From NCBI GenBank assembly GCA_019239895.1, contig JAFAZH010000025.1:1-64000 (forward strand): a stretch of DNA of 64,000 bases, written 5' to 3'. The position numbers were made by a program, and so were the translations under genes. Shown here one piece after another: positions 51,611 to 60,917 of the stretch (within the stretch, counting starts at the first letter, position 1; each line of letters begins with the position of its first letter). The DNA comes from Abditibacteriaceae bacterium. Lineage in GTDB: Bacteria; Armatimonadota; Abditibacteriia; Abditibacteriales; Abditibacteriaceae. The notes below the pieces were generated by a model, which saw nothing but the letters and a program-made list of their open reading frames with translations, was not told the origin of the DNA and did not search any database.

Positions 51611-52762
51611 CTAAACTGGCAACTCTTCTTGCGCGGGGAAGCCATGCTGCTTGCGGCCCTCGGCGGCATCGTAATGCTTGGTGGATTTGTAGAGTTCCAG
51701 ATGTCCATCGGCAGCCATTGGAGCCGAGCGGGTGCGGATAGCCTGCATCTCTTGCACCGATAGGGGCTTAAAGCCACGCGCAATGGCGAGGTTCTGGCGC
51801 AGCACACTCAGGGAATCTATGCCGCTGATCGTGGTGGCAACGGGCAAGCTCATGGCATAGCGCAAGGCATCCTGCACATTAATTGCGCCCTGCATCAGCG
51901 GTTGCCCACCACCGCCTAAACTTTTCATACCCAGCGCACCCATGCCACGCCGCAGAGCTTCCGGCAAAATCGTTTGCTCAAAGCTGCGGTAGGTTGCATC
52001 AAAAGCATTCAGTGGCATTTGCACGGTGTCGAAGTGGTAATTATGTTGGTCGGCCAGTTGCAGCATCTTCATGTGAATTTGGGGATGCTTATGCCCGGTA
52101 AAACCGACAAAGCGCACTTTACCCTGTTGCTTGGCCTGCTCTAAAGCTTCGATCACGCCGTTTGGCGCAAAGTGCAACTCCGGGTCATTGTAATAAATCA
52201 CTTCATGCACTTGCCACAAATCGAGGTGGTCGGTTTTCAAACGGCGCAGAGAGTCTTCCAACATCTGCATGGCGACGTTACGGTCTCGCCCGTGGGTGCA
52301 GACTTTGGTCATCAGAAACACTTTATCGCGTCGGCCCTGCAAGGCGCGTCCCATCCAGTCTTCGCTGCGGCCTTCGTTATATTCCCAGGCATTATCCATA
52401 AACGTAACCCCGGCATCTATCGCTTCATGGACGATTTGTTCTGCTTCTTCATAAGAAGCGGCGTTGCCTAAAGTTGAGCCACCCAGACCTATCACCGAAA
52501 CTTCTACCCCCGTGCGCCCCAAGGGTTTGCGGGGGATTTCTCCGGGGCCAGTGTTGCTCATAGCCAGCGGCATCAACAGGGGCATCGCCACTGCGGGCAC
52601 AGCTTCGGCGGCTGTGGGCAGAATCGTATCACTCATTGCCAGGGCCGCCCCTGCTACCCCGGCATACTGGAGGAACTGTCGCCGTGTCGCATCCTTGGGG
52701 GCAACCTCTGGCTCATGTCTATCCGCCATATTCACTTCTTGAGAGTTATCTTTTTTAACCAT
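51611..52762 (-). CDS. Tat-exported aldo/keto reductase
   Basis: 383 residues, AAGGAG 5 nt before the ATG. Twin-arginine signal ATRRQFLQYAGVAGAALAM, then a full aldo/keto reductase barrel from GRTGVEVSVIGLGGSTLG. Tetrad residues in FMDNAWEYNEG (Asp, Tyr), LMTKVCTHG (Lys) and LWQVHEV (His). Tat export implies that it folds with its cofactor before transport, unusual for a class that is normally cytosolic. A close paralogue lies immediately upstream; the two form a tandem pair. Confidence 0.92.
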   Translation of the reverse strand: MVKKDNSQEVNMADRHEPEVAPKDATRRQFLQYAGVAGAALAMSDTILPTAAEAVPAVAMPLLMPLAMSNTGPGEIPRKPLGRTGVEVSVIGLGGSTLGNAASYEEAEQIVHEAIDAGVTFMDNAWEYNEGRSEDWMGRALQGRRDKVFLMTKVCTHGRDRNVAMQMLEDSLRRLKTDHLDLWQVHEVIYYNDPELHFAPNGVIEALEQAKQQGKVRFVGFTGHKHPQIHMKMLQLADQHNYHFDTVQMPLNAFDATYRSFEQTILPEALRRGMGALGMKSLGGGGQPLMQGAINVQDALRYAMSLPVATTISGIDSLSVLRQNLAIARGFKPLSVQEMQAIRTRSAPMAADGHLELYKSTKHYDAAEGRKQHGFPAQEELPV

Positions 52763-52810
52763 GACGTTCTCCTTACACCCTCTGCTTTAGATACCCTACC
52801 CTGTTCTCTA

Positions 52811-53977
52811 TCAGTGAGCCTGTTTATTTTGGCCTCCGGCTTCTTGCAGCATCTCTTTAACTTCTTTCTGCGTCTGGTCAATGGGGTAGTGATGCGGACG
52901 CCGCGCTTCAGGGTTGTCATATTTTAATGAAACTTTATAAAGCTCGTAACGGCCATCCGCTGCGGTGGCCGCGCAACGGCTTTCCAGAGCTTGCATCTCC
53001 TGTGGTGTCATGGGTTTAAAGCCACGCGCCACCCGCAAATTTTGGTGCAAAACATCTAAGGAATCCATGCCCGCAATCGTCGTCACAACGGGCAAGCTCA
53101 TCGCATAGCGCAATGCTTCTTCCGCTGTTAAAACGCCTTGCTTAATCGCATCAGCCGTACCGCTCATGCTTTTCATGCCTAAAGGTGAAACACCACGACG
53201 CAAGGCTTCGGGCACCACCTGATGCTGAAAACTAAAGAAAGAGGCATCGAAAGGATTCAGCGGCATTTGCACCGTATCGAAGGGATAGCCCATTTGCAGC
53301 ATCTTGAGATGAATACTGGGGTCTTTATGGCCAGTGAAACCAACAAAGCGCACCTTGCCTTGCTGCTTGGCTTTATCAAAGGCTTCCAAGACGCCGCCTT
53401 TGGCATAGGCCAGTTCAGGATCATTATCAAAAGTGACGCCATGCACCTGCCACAAATCCAGGTGGTCAGTTTGCAAGCGCCGGAGTGATTCCTCCAACAT
53501 CTGCATGGCTAATTGAGAACTGCGCCCATGCGTGCAAACTTTAGTCATGAGGAAAACGCGCTCCCGCCGTCCCTGCAAGCCACGCCCCAACCAGTCCTCG
53601 CTTCTGCCGTTGTGATATTCCCAGCAATTATCAAAGAAGTTAATGCCCGCGTCCACCGCTTCATGCACCAGTGTCATGGCTTCATTCACATCTTTGACAT
53701 CACCTAAGTGATGACCGCCCAAACCCAACACTGAGATAGGAATACCGGTGCGCCCCAGCATTCGACGTGGAATTTCATCGGGGCCAACCGGAGGGCCATT
53801 TAAGATGGTCAGGGGCGTCTGCTGGGACGACTGAGTTTTGCGTTTAGCTTCGGCCTCACGCATAGATTGCAAGCCGACGGCGACGCCCATGCCCAGAGTC
53901 GCCGCATTCCTCAGTAATTCTCGACGCCCTAAGCTGTGTGGTGAACTATTAATGTCTGCCTTACCATTTTGCTCCAT
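52811..53977 (-). CDS. Tat-exported aldo/keto reductase (paralogue)
   Basis: About 388 residues from ATG 53977, 6 nt after GGAG; an ATG 12 bp further up is also possible. Tat-type signal LGRRELLRNAATLGMGVAVG. Barrel starts GRTGIPISVLGLGGHHLG; tetrad in FFDNCWEYHNG, LMTKVCTHG and LWQVHGV. Very similar in the core to the downstream gene (for example NGRSEDWLGRGLQGRRE), so they come from duplication. The PoxB-like gene starts upstream on the same strand, 12-24 bp away. Confidence 0.92.
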   Translation of the reverse strand: MEQNGKADINSSPHSLGRRELLRNAATLGMGVAVGLQSMREAEAKRKTQSSQQTPLTILNGPPVGPDEIPRRMLGRTGIPISVLGLGGHHLGDVKDVNEAMTLVHEAVDAGINFFDNCWEYHNGRSEDWLGRGLQGRRERVFLMTKVCTHGRSSQLAMQMLEESLRRLQTDHLDLWQVHGVTFDNDPELAYAKGGVLEAFDKAKQQGKVRFVGFTGHKDPSIHLKMLQMGYPFDTVQMPLNPFDASFFSFQHQVVPEALRRGVSPLGMKSMSGTADAIKQGVLTAEEALRYAMSLPVVTTIAGMDSLDVLHQNLRVARGFKPMTPQEMQALESRCAATAADGRYELYKVSLKYDNPEARRPHHYPIDQTQKEVKEMLQEAGGQNKQAH

Positions 53978-54001
53978 CGTTAACTCCATTCTGCGGTTCT
54001 C

Positions 54002-55927
54002 TCATTGCGCCGCTTTCCGTTCCTGCGCCGACTGCTGCTGCTCTTGTAACACCGCCTGCGGTTCCTGCCCGGCAGCTTGCCCGTTGCCACCATGACCATT
54101 TTGCTGTGCGTCCTGCAACACTTGCGGTGTCTTTTCCTCTAATGCGCCCTGCAATGTCTCGCTGTTAGGCTCAAAATCTTCCGCAATATCTCGGAAGAGC
54201 GTGATGCCGATACGATGCGCGTTGGGTTGTCCCGACTTAAGAGCTTCCGCCATCTTCTGCGCCAACTCTGGCTTGAGATTGCCCGGAATCATTGGCTCGT
54301 AAGGATCAGTGACGGCTTCCAACACGACCGGGCCTGGGGTTGCTAAGGCTTTAGTAATTGCTGCCGGAACGTCTTGTGGCTGCTCGACATGCAAGCCGGT
54401 TGCGCCGCACGCTTCGGCGAATTTGGCAAAGTCAATGTCCTGCAGCTCCACACCATACTCCGGGTTGCCCGCATACATCATCTGCTCCCAGCGAATCATG
54501 CCGAGCGCGTTATTTTTTACGATAAAGACTTTGATGGGCAACTTATATTTCATGCAGGTCGCCAGTTCTCCCATCAGCATGGTAAAGCCGCCATCACCAA
54601 CAAAAGCCACGACCTGCCGATCTGGGAAGGCGACCTGCGCGCCAATAGCGTACGTTAAACCACAGGCCATTGAAGCCATCAGGCCAGAGGTGGACATCCG
54701 CTGCTGACCCTTAATCTTAATCTCGCGGGCCGCATAAAATGTATTGCTACCCGAATCAACACAGATAATGGCATCATCATTTAACTGCTTGCCTAACTCC
54801 CATGCCAGCACTTGCGGGCGCATCGGCACATCGGTTGAAGTGCCACGTTCTTCAATCAGTTGCCACCACTCCTGCATCTCCTGACGCGCCTTTTCGAGCA
54901 AGCTGTGAGCTGCTTTCGGCTGAAACAGTGGTATTAAAGCGCGTAAGGTTTCTCGCGCATCGCCGACTAAACCGACCTCAACGGGAAAGCGCAAGCCAAT
55001 CCGCGCCGGGTTGTTATCTATCTGCACCCCACGCACTTTGTCGGGCTTGGGCAGGTAACTGATATAGGGGAACGACGTACCGATCATAAAGAAGGTATCG
55101 GCTTCATTCAGCATATCCGCTGTCGGTTTGGTACCGAACACTCCAATGGTGCCCGTAGTGTAAGGGCTATCATCCGGCAGCACATCTTTACCCAGAAATG
55201 CCTTAGCGACTGGCGCACCCAGCAGTTCAGCAAGTTGTTCGATTTCCCGTCGTGCATCACGCGCCCCCGACCCCACAAGAATAGCGATTTTCTGACCCGC
55301 GTTCAACACTTCGGCAGCACGCGACAGGTCGGTTGGCGTGGGCACCACTAAAGGCGGCGTCCACTCTGCCGAGGTGTGATGCGGCATGTTCATCGAACTG
55401 ACTTTATCTTCATCGGCAGGCTTTTCTTGCAGGTCATTGGGAAAGGCCAGGTGCGCCACACCGCGCTTGCTAATCGCCATCCGCACCGCCAGGTCAGTCA
55501 CGCTTTCCACATGGGCTGGCCCCATGATGCGCTCGGTGTAATAAGCGACATCCGCCATCAAGCGTGCAGTGTCCACATCCTGTTGATAAAAGGTGCCAAT
55601 CAGATCATGATAAGGCATTCCCGTAATGGCTAAGACTGGTACCTGATCCATTTTCGCGTCATACAGGCCGTTCAATAAATGAATTGCACCTGGCCCGGTA
55701 GTAGTCAGACACACCCCTAAACGTCCGGTGAACTTGGCATAGCCCACAGCGGCAAAGGCCGCCGATTCTTCATGGCGCACTTGGATGAAGCGAATTTTAT
55801 CCTGATGGGTGCGCAATGATTCCATGATGGCATTGATGCCATCACCAGGCAGACCGAAGATGACCTCGACGCCCCAACTAATTAATTTTTCAACCAGCAC
55901 ATCGGCTGATGTTTTTGACTCTGCCAT
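54002..55927 (-). CDS. Thiamine-diphosphate enzyme, pyruvate oxidase (PoxB)-like
   Basis: 641 residues. N-terminal TPP domain with the catalytic Glu in VRHEESAAFAAVGYAK, a central FAD/ADP-type domain (KIAILVGSGARDARREIE) and a C-terminal TPP-binding domain with GDGGFTMLMGELAT and KNNALGMIRWEQ (GDG-NN motif). In PoxB this oxidatively decarboxylates pyruvate to acetate at the membrane. The last ~50 residues are Gln/Ala-rich and low complexity, beyond the usual end. It starts a probable operon with the two Tat aldo/keto reductases. Acetolactate synthase is a less likely alternative. Confidence 0.9.
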   Translation of the reverse strand: MAESKTSADVLVEKLISWGVEVIFGLPGDGINAIMESLRTHQDKIRFIQVRHEESAAFAAVGYAKFTGRLGVCLTTTGPGAIHLLNGLYDAKMDQVPVLAITGMPYHDLIGTFYQQDVDTARLMADVAYYTERIMGPAHVESVTDLAVRMAISKRGVAHLAFPNDLQEKPADEDKVSSMNMPHHTSAEWTPPLVVPTPTDLSRAAEVLNAGQKIAILVGSGARDARREIEQLAELLGAPVAKAFLGKDVLPDDSPYTTGTIGVFGTKPTADMLNEADTFFMIGTSFPYISYLPKPDKVRGVQIDNNPARIGLRFPVEVGLVGDARETLRALIPLFQPKAAHSLLEKARQEMQEWWQLIEERGTSTDVPMRPQVLAWELGKQLNDDAIICVDSGSNTFYAAREIKIKGQQRMSTSGLMASMACGLTYAIGAQVAFPDRQVVAFVGDGGFTMLMGELATCMKYKLPIKVFIVKNNALGMIRWEQMMYAGNPEYGVELQDIDFAKFAEACGATGLHVEQPQDVPAAITKALATPGPVVLEAVTDPYEPMIPGNLKPELAQKMAEALKSGQPNAHRIGITLFRDIAEDFEPNSETLQGALEEKTPQVLQDAQQNGHGGNGQAAGQEPQAVLQEQQQSAQERKAAQ

Positions 55928-55992
55928 TCTGCTGTTACCTCACTGTCTCCCCTACCTATGGTGCCCCATCAATTATGAATGACATGCTCTGG

Positions 55993-56334
55993 CTAACTTG
56001 CGGCACCAGCCATCTGGCGACAGGATGCGGCGCACCGCTGGCAGGCTTGCACACACTCCTCCATATCACCGACGCGTTCGCAGTCATCCGCGCAGCGTTG
56101 GCAGACTTCAGCGCAGACGCCACAGGTCAAGCGGTGTAGATCAGAACCGCTCAACATAAAGTTCGCGCTCGTCTGGCAGATTTCCGCGCAGTTAATCATC
56201 AAGCGAAAGTGGGCTGGTTCGGTGTGCTTGCCGCCCGTTTCCAAGCAATGGTTCATCGCCCTCTGCAAACACGTCTTATGGCAGGCCAAACAATTCTGAA
56301 TGCACTGCTGCATTTCCTGACTGATCTGATGCAT
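55993..56334 (-). CDS. Four-helix-bundle copper-storage protein (Csp/DUF326)
   Basis: 113 residues with 16 cysteines in repeating CxxxC and CxxC spacing along helices (QQCIQNCLACHKTC; INCAEICQ; CGVCAEVCQRCADDC; CVQACQRCAASC). This is the Csp pattern in which Cys side chains line a bundle that holds many Cu(I) ions. No signal peptide, so it fits the cytosolic Csp3 form. AAGGA precedes the ATG. It lies with other copper genes on the same strand. Confidence 0.92.
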   Translation of the reverse strand: MHQISQEMQQCIQNCLACHKTCLQRAMNHCLETGGKHTEPAHFRLMINCAEICQTSANFMLSGSDLHRLTCGVCAEVCQRCADDCERVGDMEECVQACQRCAASCRQMAGAAS

Positions 56335-56493
56335 AATATTCCTTCCAACTTCTCGTTAAGGGCGAATTCGAGTTGCACCTTAAATCAAGGACTTATCAAG
56401 ATCCAGCCCTGTAAAAATTGAGCGGCACGGAATGATTTAATCATCATTGATCCGCACCGCTCCCTATTTGAGAATTTGGTTAGTAAAAGCTAA

Positions 56494-57084
56494 TTAATGG
56501 CCGCCGCCTGCCATGCCGTTCACGCTATGCGTCCCCGCATGGTTAGCTCCCCGTCCGCTCATGTTCTGCTTCATCATCGTCACCATTTTGAGGTGATCGG
56601 TAATGACCGGTAAGGTCTGCGCCGCAAAGCTTTTAACATCTTGGTCTTTACCATGCGTAGACTCTTTTTTGAACTCAGCAACATCTTCTTTGTGGTCTTT
56701 CACCATTGCCGTGACATAAGCTCGATCAAACGCCGCACCAGAAAGCTTGGACAAGCGTGCAGCCAATGCCTTATTCTTGGCTCCGATGTCCGTTGGCAAA
56801 GTGACACCTTTTTGCGCCGCGACTTGCTTGAGTTGATCGTTGGCCTTGCTATGATCTGTTACCATGCGCTGCCCGAATTCCTTCACCGCGTTGCTGGCAC
56901 CTTTTTCCGATGCCATCTGACCTAATTGCACTTCGGTCATGCCACCCTGAGCCGCTTTCATCATAAAGGTTTTGTCACTGACGCCCTTGCTACGGTGGCT
57001 CGTTTTAGCATGGAGTGGCAACCACCCCGTTAAGACCAAAGTTCCAACTGTTAGTGAGGCAACTGCTACATTTACTCGCTTCAT
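56494..57084 (-). CDS. DUF4142 ferritin-like protein, exported
   Basis: 196 residues with strong Shine-Dalgarno (AAGGAGGAAAT). Signal peptide (VAVASLTVGTLVLTGWLPLHA). DUF4142 helical bundle: SDKTFMMKAAQGGMTEVQLG, VKEFGQRMVTDHSKAND, FDRAYVTAMVKDHKEDVAEF. The C-terminus is Met/His/Gly-rich (MMKQNMSGRG ... GMAGGGH), which could bind copper. Function of DUF4142 is unsettled; a periplasmic stress or metal role is inferred from the context. Confidence 0.92.
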   Translation of the reverse strand: MKRVNVAVASLTVGTLVLTGWLPLHAKTSHRSKGVSDKTFMMKAAQGGMTEVQLGQMASEKGASNAVKEFGQRMVTDHSKANDQLKQVAAQKGVTLPTDIGAKNKALAARLSKLSGAAFDRAYVTAMVKDHKEDVAEFKKESTHGKDQDVKSFAAQTLPVITDHLKMVTMMKQNMSGRGANHAGTHSVNGMAGGGH

Positions 57085-57314
57085 CCTATTTCCTCCTTGA
57101 ATTTACATACTCCACTTGCATCTACCATTCTTGTTTCACAGCTTAATTTACAGCACGTCAACTTTACGTTCTGTCCGGTAGCGAACAATAGAAACCTGAT
57201 TATGCTTAAACCCGCCTTCACCTCCCCGTTTAAGAGTCCTCTCGAAATCTATAGGAAGTGCAAGCCGGGTGCCTCTCTTGTCTAACTTTTCTGGCCCTCA
57301 CCTGTACCAGTATA
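57085..57314. other. Gene-free stretch upstream of DUF4142
   Basis: Short open frames occur here (such as one at 57097-57285), but none has a ribosome site or recognisable protein features. It probably holds the DUF4142 promoter, though no clear -35/-10 pair was found. Confidence 0.5.
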
Positions 57315-57425
57315 TTCAACACAAAGGACACAAAGAAAACACAGAGTACACAAAAGGAGATTAGAATCTTTGTTCGTCTGCTCCTTCTGTGCTCTTTGTG
57401 AAATCTTTGTGTCCTTTGTGTTGAA
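57315..57425. repeat. Palindromic repeat, family R3 (TTCAACACAAAGGACACAAAG)
   Basis: Perfect 21-bp arms: TTCAACACAAAGGACACAAA... at 57315-57335 and 57405-57425. It lies directly downstream of the copZ stop codon, so it may mark the 3' end of the copper operon. Confidence 0.88.
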
Positions 57426-57447
57426 ACTGGGAGAATAGGAAGATGAA

Positions 57448-57654
57448 CTACGTTACTTGTGCCTCATAACCTTCTTCATCTACGGCTTCGGTCATGGCCT
57501 GGGGCTGCGCGCCTTCGTGTTGTACAGTGGCCGTGCCCGCTTGCAGATTAACCTGCACCTGCTGAACGCCGGGCACGTTTTGTAATGCCTTGGTGACGTG
57601 CTGCACGCAGACATCACAGCTCATGCCGGTGATTTTGAGTTGAGTGGTTTCCAT
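57448..57654 (-). CDS. copZ: Copper chaperone CopZ-like (heavy-metal-associated domain)
   Basis: 68 residues from ATG 57654; GAGGAGGT is 13 nt upstream. A single HMA domain with the metal site GMSCDVCVQHV (CxxC). LQNVPGVQQVQVNLQAGTATV and EEGYEAQV are standard for CopZ, which hands Cu(I) to CopA and CsoR. The gene overlaps the end of the preceding metal-binding protein gene by 41 bp in another frame, suggesting coupled translation. Confidence 0.92.
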   Translation of the reverse strand: METTQLKITGMSCDVCVQHVTKALQNVPGVQQVQVNLQAGTATVQHEGAQPQAMTEAVDEEGYEAQVT

Positions 57655-57913
57655 GTGATTCGTTTGCACCTCCTCTGGTTTCCATCGTTGCTGGGTGCTT
57701 CATCGCTACATCCTGACGCACCAGTTTCATGCCACAAATAGAACAATTCGCGGTGGGATCGCTGCTGGTAATCCACGGGTGCATAGAGCAGGCATAGACG
57801 GGGCCGCTTGTTGCTTCGATGGGAGCATCTTGATTGCCGCCAAAGAAGAACCAGAGCGTAAATCCAATCAGGGTAATGCCGCCACCGGTTACAACTATTC
57901 TGGCTATGTCCAT
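57614..57913 (-). CDS. Membrane-anchored heavy-metal-binding domain protein
   Basis: 99 residues. One membrane helix (IVVTGGGITLIGFTLWFFFG), then a small heavy-metal-binding domain (YACSMHPWITSSDPTANCSICGMKLV), the CxMHP...CxxCGM pattern found in CopA/CusB-type proteins. The tail is His/Asn-rich (NESHGNHSTQNHRHEL). Its ATG shares its A with the copA stop codon (TAATG), and its 3' end overlaps copZ by 41 bp. It may pass copper between CopZ and CopA at the membrane. Confidence 0.85.
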   Translation of the reverse strand: MDIARIVVTGGGITLIGFTLWFFFGGNQDAPIEATSGPVYACSMHPWITSSDPTANCSICGMKLVRQDVAMKHPATMETRGGANESHGNHSTQNHRHEL

Positions 57914-60306
57914 TAAGCTTGCCGCCTTTCGACTTGGAAACCACGCAAGCGCAGGGCATTAGAAACCACACTGACCGATGACAGGGCCATCGCTGCGGAA
58001 GCGAGAATGGGGCTGAGCAACCAACCTGTAAAGGGATAAAGCACCCCGGCGGCGATGGGAATGCCCAGCACATTGTAGATGAAGGCAAAAAACAGGTTTT
58101 GCTTGATGTTGGTAATTGTCGCTTTGGAAAGCGCGATGCTGGAAGCTACCCCATTCAAGTCGCCACGCACCAGGGTAATGTCCGCTGCTTCCATTGCTAC
58201 GTCCGTACCACTGCCCATTGCAATGCCCACATCCGCCTGCGCCAAAGCGGGCGCATCATTGATGCCATCGCCCACCATCGCCACCACTTTACCCCCGGCT
58301 TGCAGCTTTTTGATTTCTTCACCCTTTTGGTCGGGCAACACCCCGGCGATAACTTGATCAATACCAACCTGACGGGCAATGGCATCTGCCGTGCGTTGGT
58401 TATCTCCGGTCAGCATAACGACTTCTAAGCCTAATTGGTGCAAACGAGCGATGGCCGCTTGAGAACTTTGCTTAGGTGCATCGGCCACGCTAATCATACC
58501 AGCCATTGCTTTATCCATAGCGACGAAAACAGGCGTGTTGCCCGCATCTGCTAATTGCTGCGCCGAGGCTTCATCCGGCGTAAGCCCATGCTCGCGCATT
58601 AACTTGCTATTGCCGATAAGCATCTGATGCCCTTCGACTTGAGCCTGGATGCCATGTCCGGCAACAGATGCAAAATGCTGGGGTTTGCCAAGAGTTAAGC
58701 CTCGCTCTTGTGCCGAGCGCACAATCGCTTCACCTAAAGGATGTTCCGAGCCGCGCTCCGCCGCCGCCACTAAGCGCAGCAATTCCTCCTCTGGCATATT
58801 GAGGGCAATAACATCTGTAACAATAGGCTTGCCTTCGGTAATGGTGCCAGTCTTATCAAGCACCACTGTGGTCAGGCGATGCGCCGTTTCCAGGGCTTCT
58901 CCACTCTTGATAAGAATGCCGCTCTGCGCCCCGCGCCCGGTGCCGACCATGATAGCAGTTGGTGTGGCTAAACCCAAGGCGCAAGGGCAGGCAATAATTA
59001 ATACGGAGACAAAGGTCAGCAAGGCCATTGTAAGATGAGTTTCATTAGGAGCAAAATCGAACCAGATAATGAACGTCGCAATAGCGATGCAAATAACGAT
59101 AGGCACAAAGTAACCAGCGATGACATCAGCTAAATGCTGAATGGGCGCTTTGCTGCCCTGGGCTTCTTGCACCAGACGCACAATCTGTTGCAGCACGGTA
59201 TCCCTGCCCACCTTAGTCGCCCTCAATCGAAACGCCCCAGTTTTATTCAGGGTCGCGCCAATAACGATGTCACCGCTTTGCTTCTGCACCGGCACTGGTT
59301 CCCCGGTCAGCATACTTTCATCCACCGTCGAAGCCCCATCAATCACTTCGCCATCTACCGGCACTTTTTCACCGGGACGCACCAGGACAATATCTCCCAC
59401 CTGCACCTGCTCAATGGGAATATCCTGCTCGTGGCCGTTGCGCTCCACGCGGGCTGTTTTGGGCTGTAAACCGATCAAGGCGCGAATGGCACCACTGGTC
59501 TGGCTACGGGCACGGGCTTCCAGCAAACGGCCCATGAGAATTAGGGTCACGATAATCGCGGCCACTTCATAATAAACACTAACCGGAGCGTTCATATTGT
59601 GGGCCGCGTCCACGCTGCCTGCTCCGGTAGCGGTTGAGGTCAGCACTTGCGGTGCAACCATAGCCACTACGCTGTAGGCATAAGCCGAGAGGGTGCCCAA
59701 CGCCACGAGCGTATTCATATCGGCAGCGCGATGTCGGGCGGCTATCCAGGCCCCCGTGAAAAATTCTCGTCCGGCCCAGAACAACACAATGGAAGTTAAG
59801 GCCCACTCCACCCAAGCGCGTCCAGGAAAGTTCAAGGCACGCTCTAGAGTTGGGGAAAGATGACCTGCCATAGCCAGGAAAGCAACGGGCAAAGATAATC
59901 CCAACGCTATAAAGAACTTGGTCTTCTGCTGTTGATATTCAGCTTCACGCTCCTGTGCCTCGGCATCCTGTGTGCCCTGTAGAGCTTGCCCTTGAGCATG
60001 GTGCTCATATCTCACGGCAGGCGGTTGCGGCAAAATGGCATCATAGCCAGCTTTTTGCACCGCTGCACGCAAGGCATTAACATCTGTCGCCTGCGGATCG
60101 TAATGCACAGTGGCACGCGTGGTGGCGAAATTGACATTCGCCTTAGCCACACCCTCGGCTCGATTAAGAGCTTTCTCGATGCGATTGGCACAGGCGGCGC
60201 AATGCATTCCCAATAATGGCAAATCACATCGCTCTAACTCTCTATTGGGGATATCGCCATCAACGGGCGGCCGTTCTTCCTCGACATCAGCTATTTCAGC
60301 TTTCAT
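57913..60306 (-). CDS. copA: Copper-exporting P1B-type ATPase CopA
   Basis: 797 residues. One N-terminal HMA domain ([15 protein letters not shown]), eight membrane helices with the CPC metal site ([13 protein letters not shown]), phosphorylation motif DKTGT ([10 protein letters not shown]), HPLGEAI motif and hinge [21 protein letters not shown] is the actuator signature. Pumps Cu(I) out of the cytoplasm. It lies 31 bp after csoR and is translationally coupled to the next gene. Confidence 0.97.
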   Translation of the reverse strand: MKAEIADVEEERPPVDGDIPNRELERCDLPLLGMHCAACANRIEKALNRAEGVAKANVNFATTRATVHYDPQATDVNALRAAVQKAGYDAILPQPPAVRYEHHAQGQALQGTQDAEAQEREAEYQQQKTKFFIALGLSLPVAFLAMAGHLSPTLERALNFPGRAWVEWALTSIVLFWAGREFFTGAWIAARHRAADMNTLVALGTLSAYAYSVVAMVAPQVLTSTATGAGSVDAAHNMNAPVSVYYEVAAIIVTLILMGRLLEARARSQTSGAIRALIGLQPKTARVERNGHEQDIPIEQVQVGDIVLVRPGEKVPVDGEVIDGASTVDESMLTGEPVPVQKQSGDIVIGATLNKTGAFRLRATKVGRDTVLQQIVRLVQEAQGSKAPIQHLADVIAGYFVPIVICIAIATFIIWFDFAPNETHLTMALLTFVSVLIIACPCALGLATPTAIMVGTGRGAQSGILIKSGEALETAHRLTTVVLDKTGTITEGKPIVTDVIALNMPEEELLRLVAAAERGSEHPLGEAIVRSAQERGLTLGKPQHFASVAGHGIQAQVEGHQMLIGNSKLMREHGLTPDEASAQQLADAGNTPVFVAMDKAMAGMISVADAPKQSSQAAIARLHQLGLEVVMLTGDNQRTADAIARQVGIDQVIAGVLPDQKGEEIKKLQAGGKVVAMVGDGINDAPALAQADVGIAMGSGTDVAMEAADITLVRGDLNGVASSIALSKATITNIKQNLFFAFIYNVLGIPIAAGVLYPFTGWLLSPILASAAMALSSVSVVSNALRLRGFQVERRQA

Positions 60307-60337
60307 AACTACCTCTTTAGCACTTGACCAACGCTAC

Positions 60338-60628
60338 TCACTTAAGAAACCGTGACAACGCCACTTGCATTTCCGCCAGCAGTTCTTCCTGTGTCATAGG
60401 CTTGGCACAAGCATGTTCTGTCTCCGTGCCGTGTCCCACCACACAAGACTTCATGTGGCTGGTGAGCAACTCAACCCCCAGCGCATCGAGGGCCGAGCGC
60501 ACAGCAGCAATCTGAGTGAGGATGTCTACACAGTAGCGGTCATCTTCCAGCATACGCTGAATGCCCGCCACCTGGCCAGCAATACGATTGACCCGTGATT
60601 GAACCTTCTTGCGTGCTTCACCGTTCAT
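60338..60628 (-). CDS. csoR: Copper-sensing repressor CsoR
   Basis: 96 residues. All-helical DUF156 fold; Cu(I) ligands are the Cys in RYCVDILTQ and the His and Cys in SHMKSCVV, matching the CsoR fingerprint. Arg in VNRIAGQVAGI contributes to DNA binding. GAGAGG precedes the ATG. It represses its own operon (csoR-copA-metal-binding protein-copZ) until Cu(I) binds. The operator is directly upstream. Confidence 0.95.
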   Translation of the reverse strand: MNGEARKKVQSRVNRIAGQVAGIQRMLEDDRYCVDILTQIAAVRSALDALGVELLTSHMKSCVVGHGTETEHACAKPMTQEELLAEMQVALSRFLK

Positions 60629-60643
60629 GCTTATTCACCTCTC

Positions 60644-60706
60644 AATATACCCTGGTGGGGTATATTCTCTATATATTATTATACGGGTATAGGGTATATC
60701 GGTCAA
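60644..60706 (-). promoter_or_regulatory. csoR-copA operon promoter and CsoR operator
   Basis: Read on the minus strand, TTGACC (60706-60701), 17-nt spacer, TATAAT (60683-60678). Between the promoter and the csoR ATG is a perfect 9-5-9 palindrome, AATATACCC-TGGTG-GGGTATATT (60644-60666, plus strand). The promoter spacer itself carries a similar ATATACCCTATACCC. Such GGG/CCC-flanked AT palindromes are the CsoR operator type, so the repressor likely blocks both polymerase binding and elongation. Confidence 0.85.
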
Positions 60707-60751
60707 GGGATGGCAGCAGCTCATTCCTATACGCCCAGCAGGTTATAGCTA

Positions 60752-60866
60752 ACCCGCCGCTCAAGCAGCGGGCTGAGGTCAGAAGCCCCTGAACGGGGCT
60801 ACTCTACCAGACGCAAATTCGATGAACTGGGCTTTATATTTCAGTCCGCTGCTTGAGCAGCGGGGT
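60752..60866. repeat. Palindromic repeat, family R1 (copy d)
   Basis: ACCCGCCGCTCAAGCAGCGG... pairs with ...CCGCTGCTTGAGCAGCGGGGT. The arms carry TCAAGCA/TGCTTGA where copy a has TAAAGCA/TGCTTTA. The centre again has a GCCCCTGAACGGGGC hairpin. It lies between divergent csoR and the ABC ATPase gene. Confidence 0.85.
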
Positions 60867-60917
60867 AATTTAGTGCGATAACATCTAAGCTTATTTGCAC
60901 CAGGCTTTTGCTTCGCC

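Noticed and set aside
57097-57285. Possible small gene upstream of DUF4142
   Set aside because: No ribosome site, no domain, and composition like intergenic sequence.
41150-57425. Recurrent R3 repeats as a possible CRISPR or direct-repeat array
   Set aside because: Copies are kilobases apart, each is an inverted repeat, and there are no regular spacers or cas genes.
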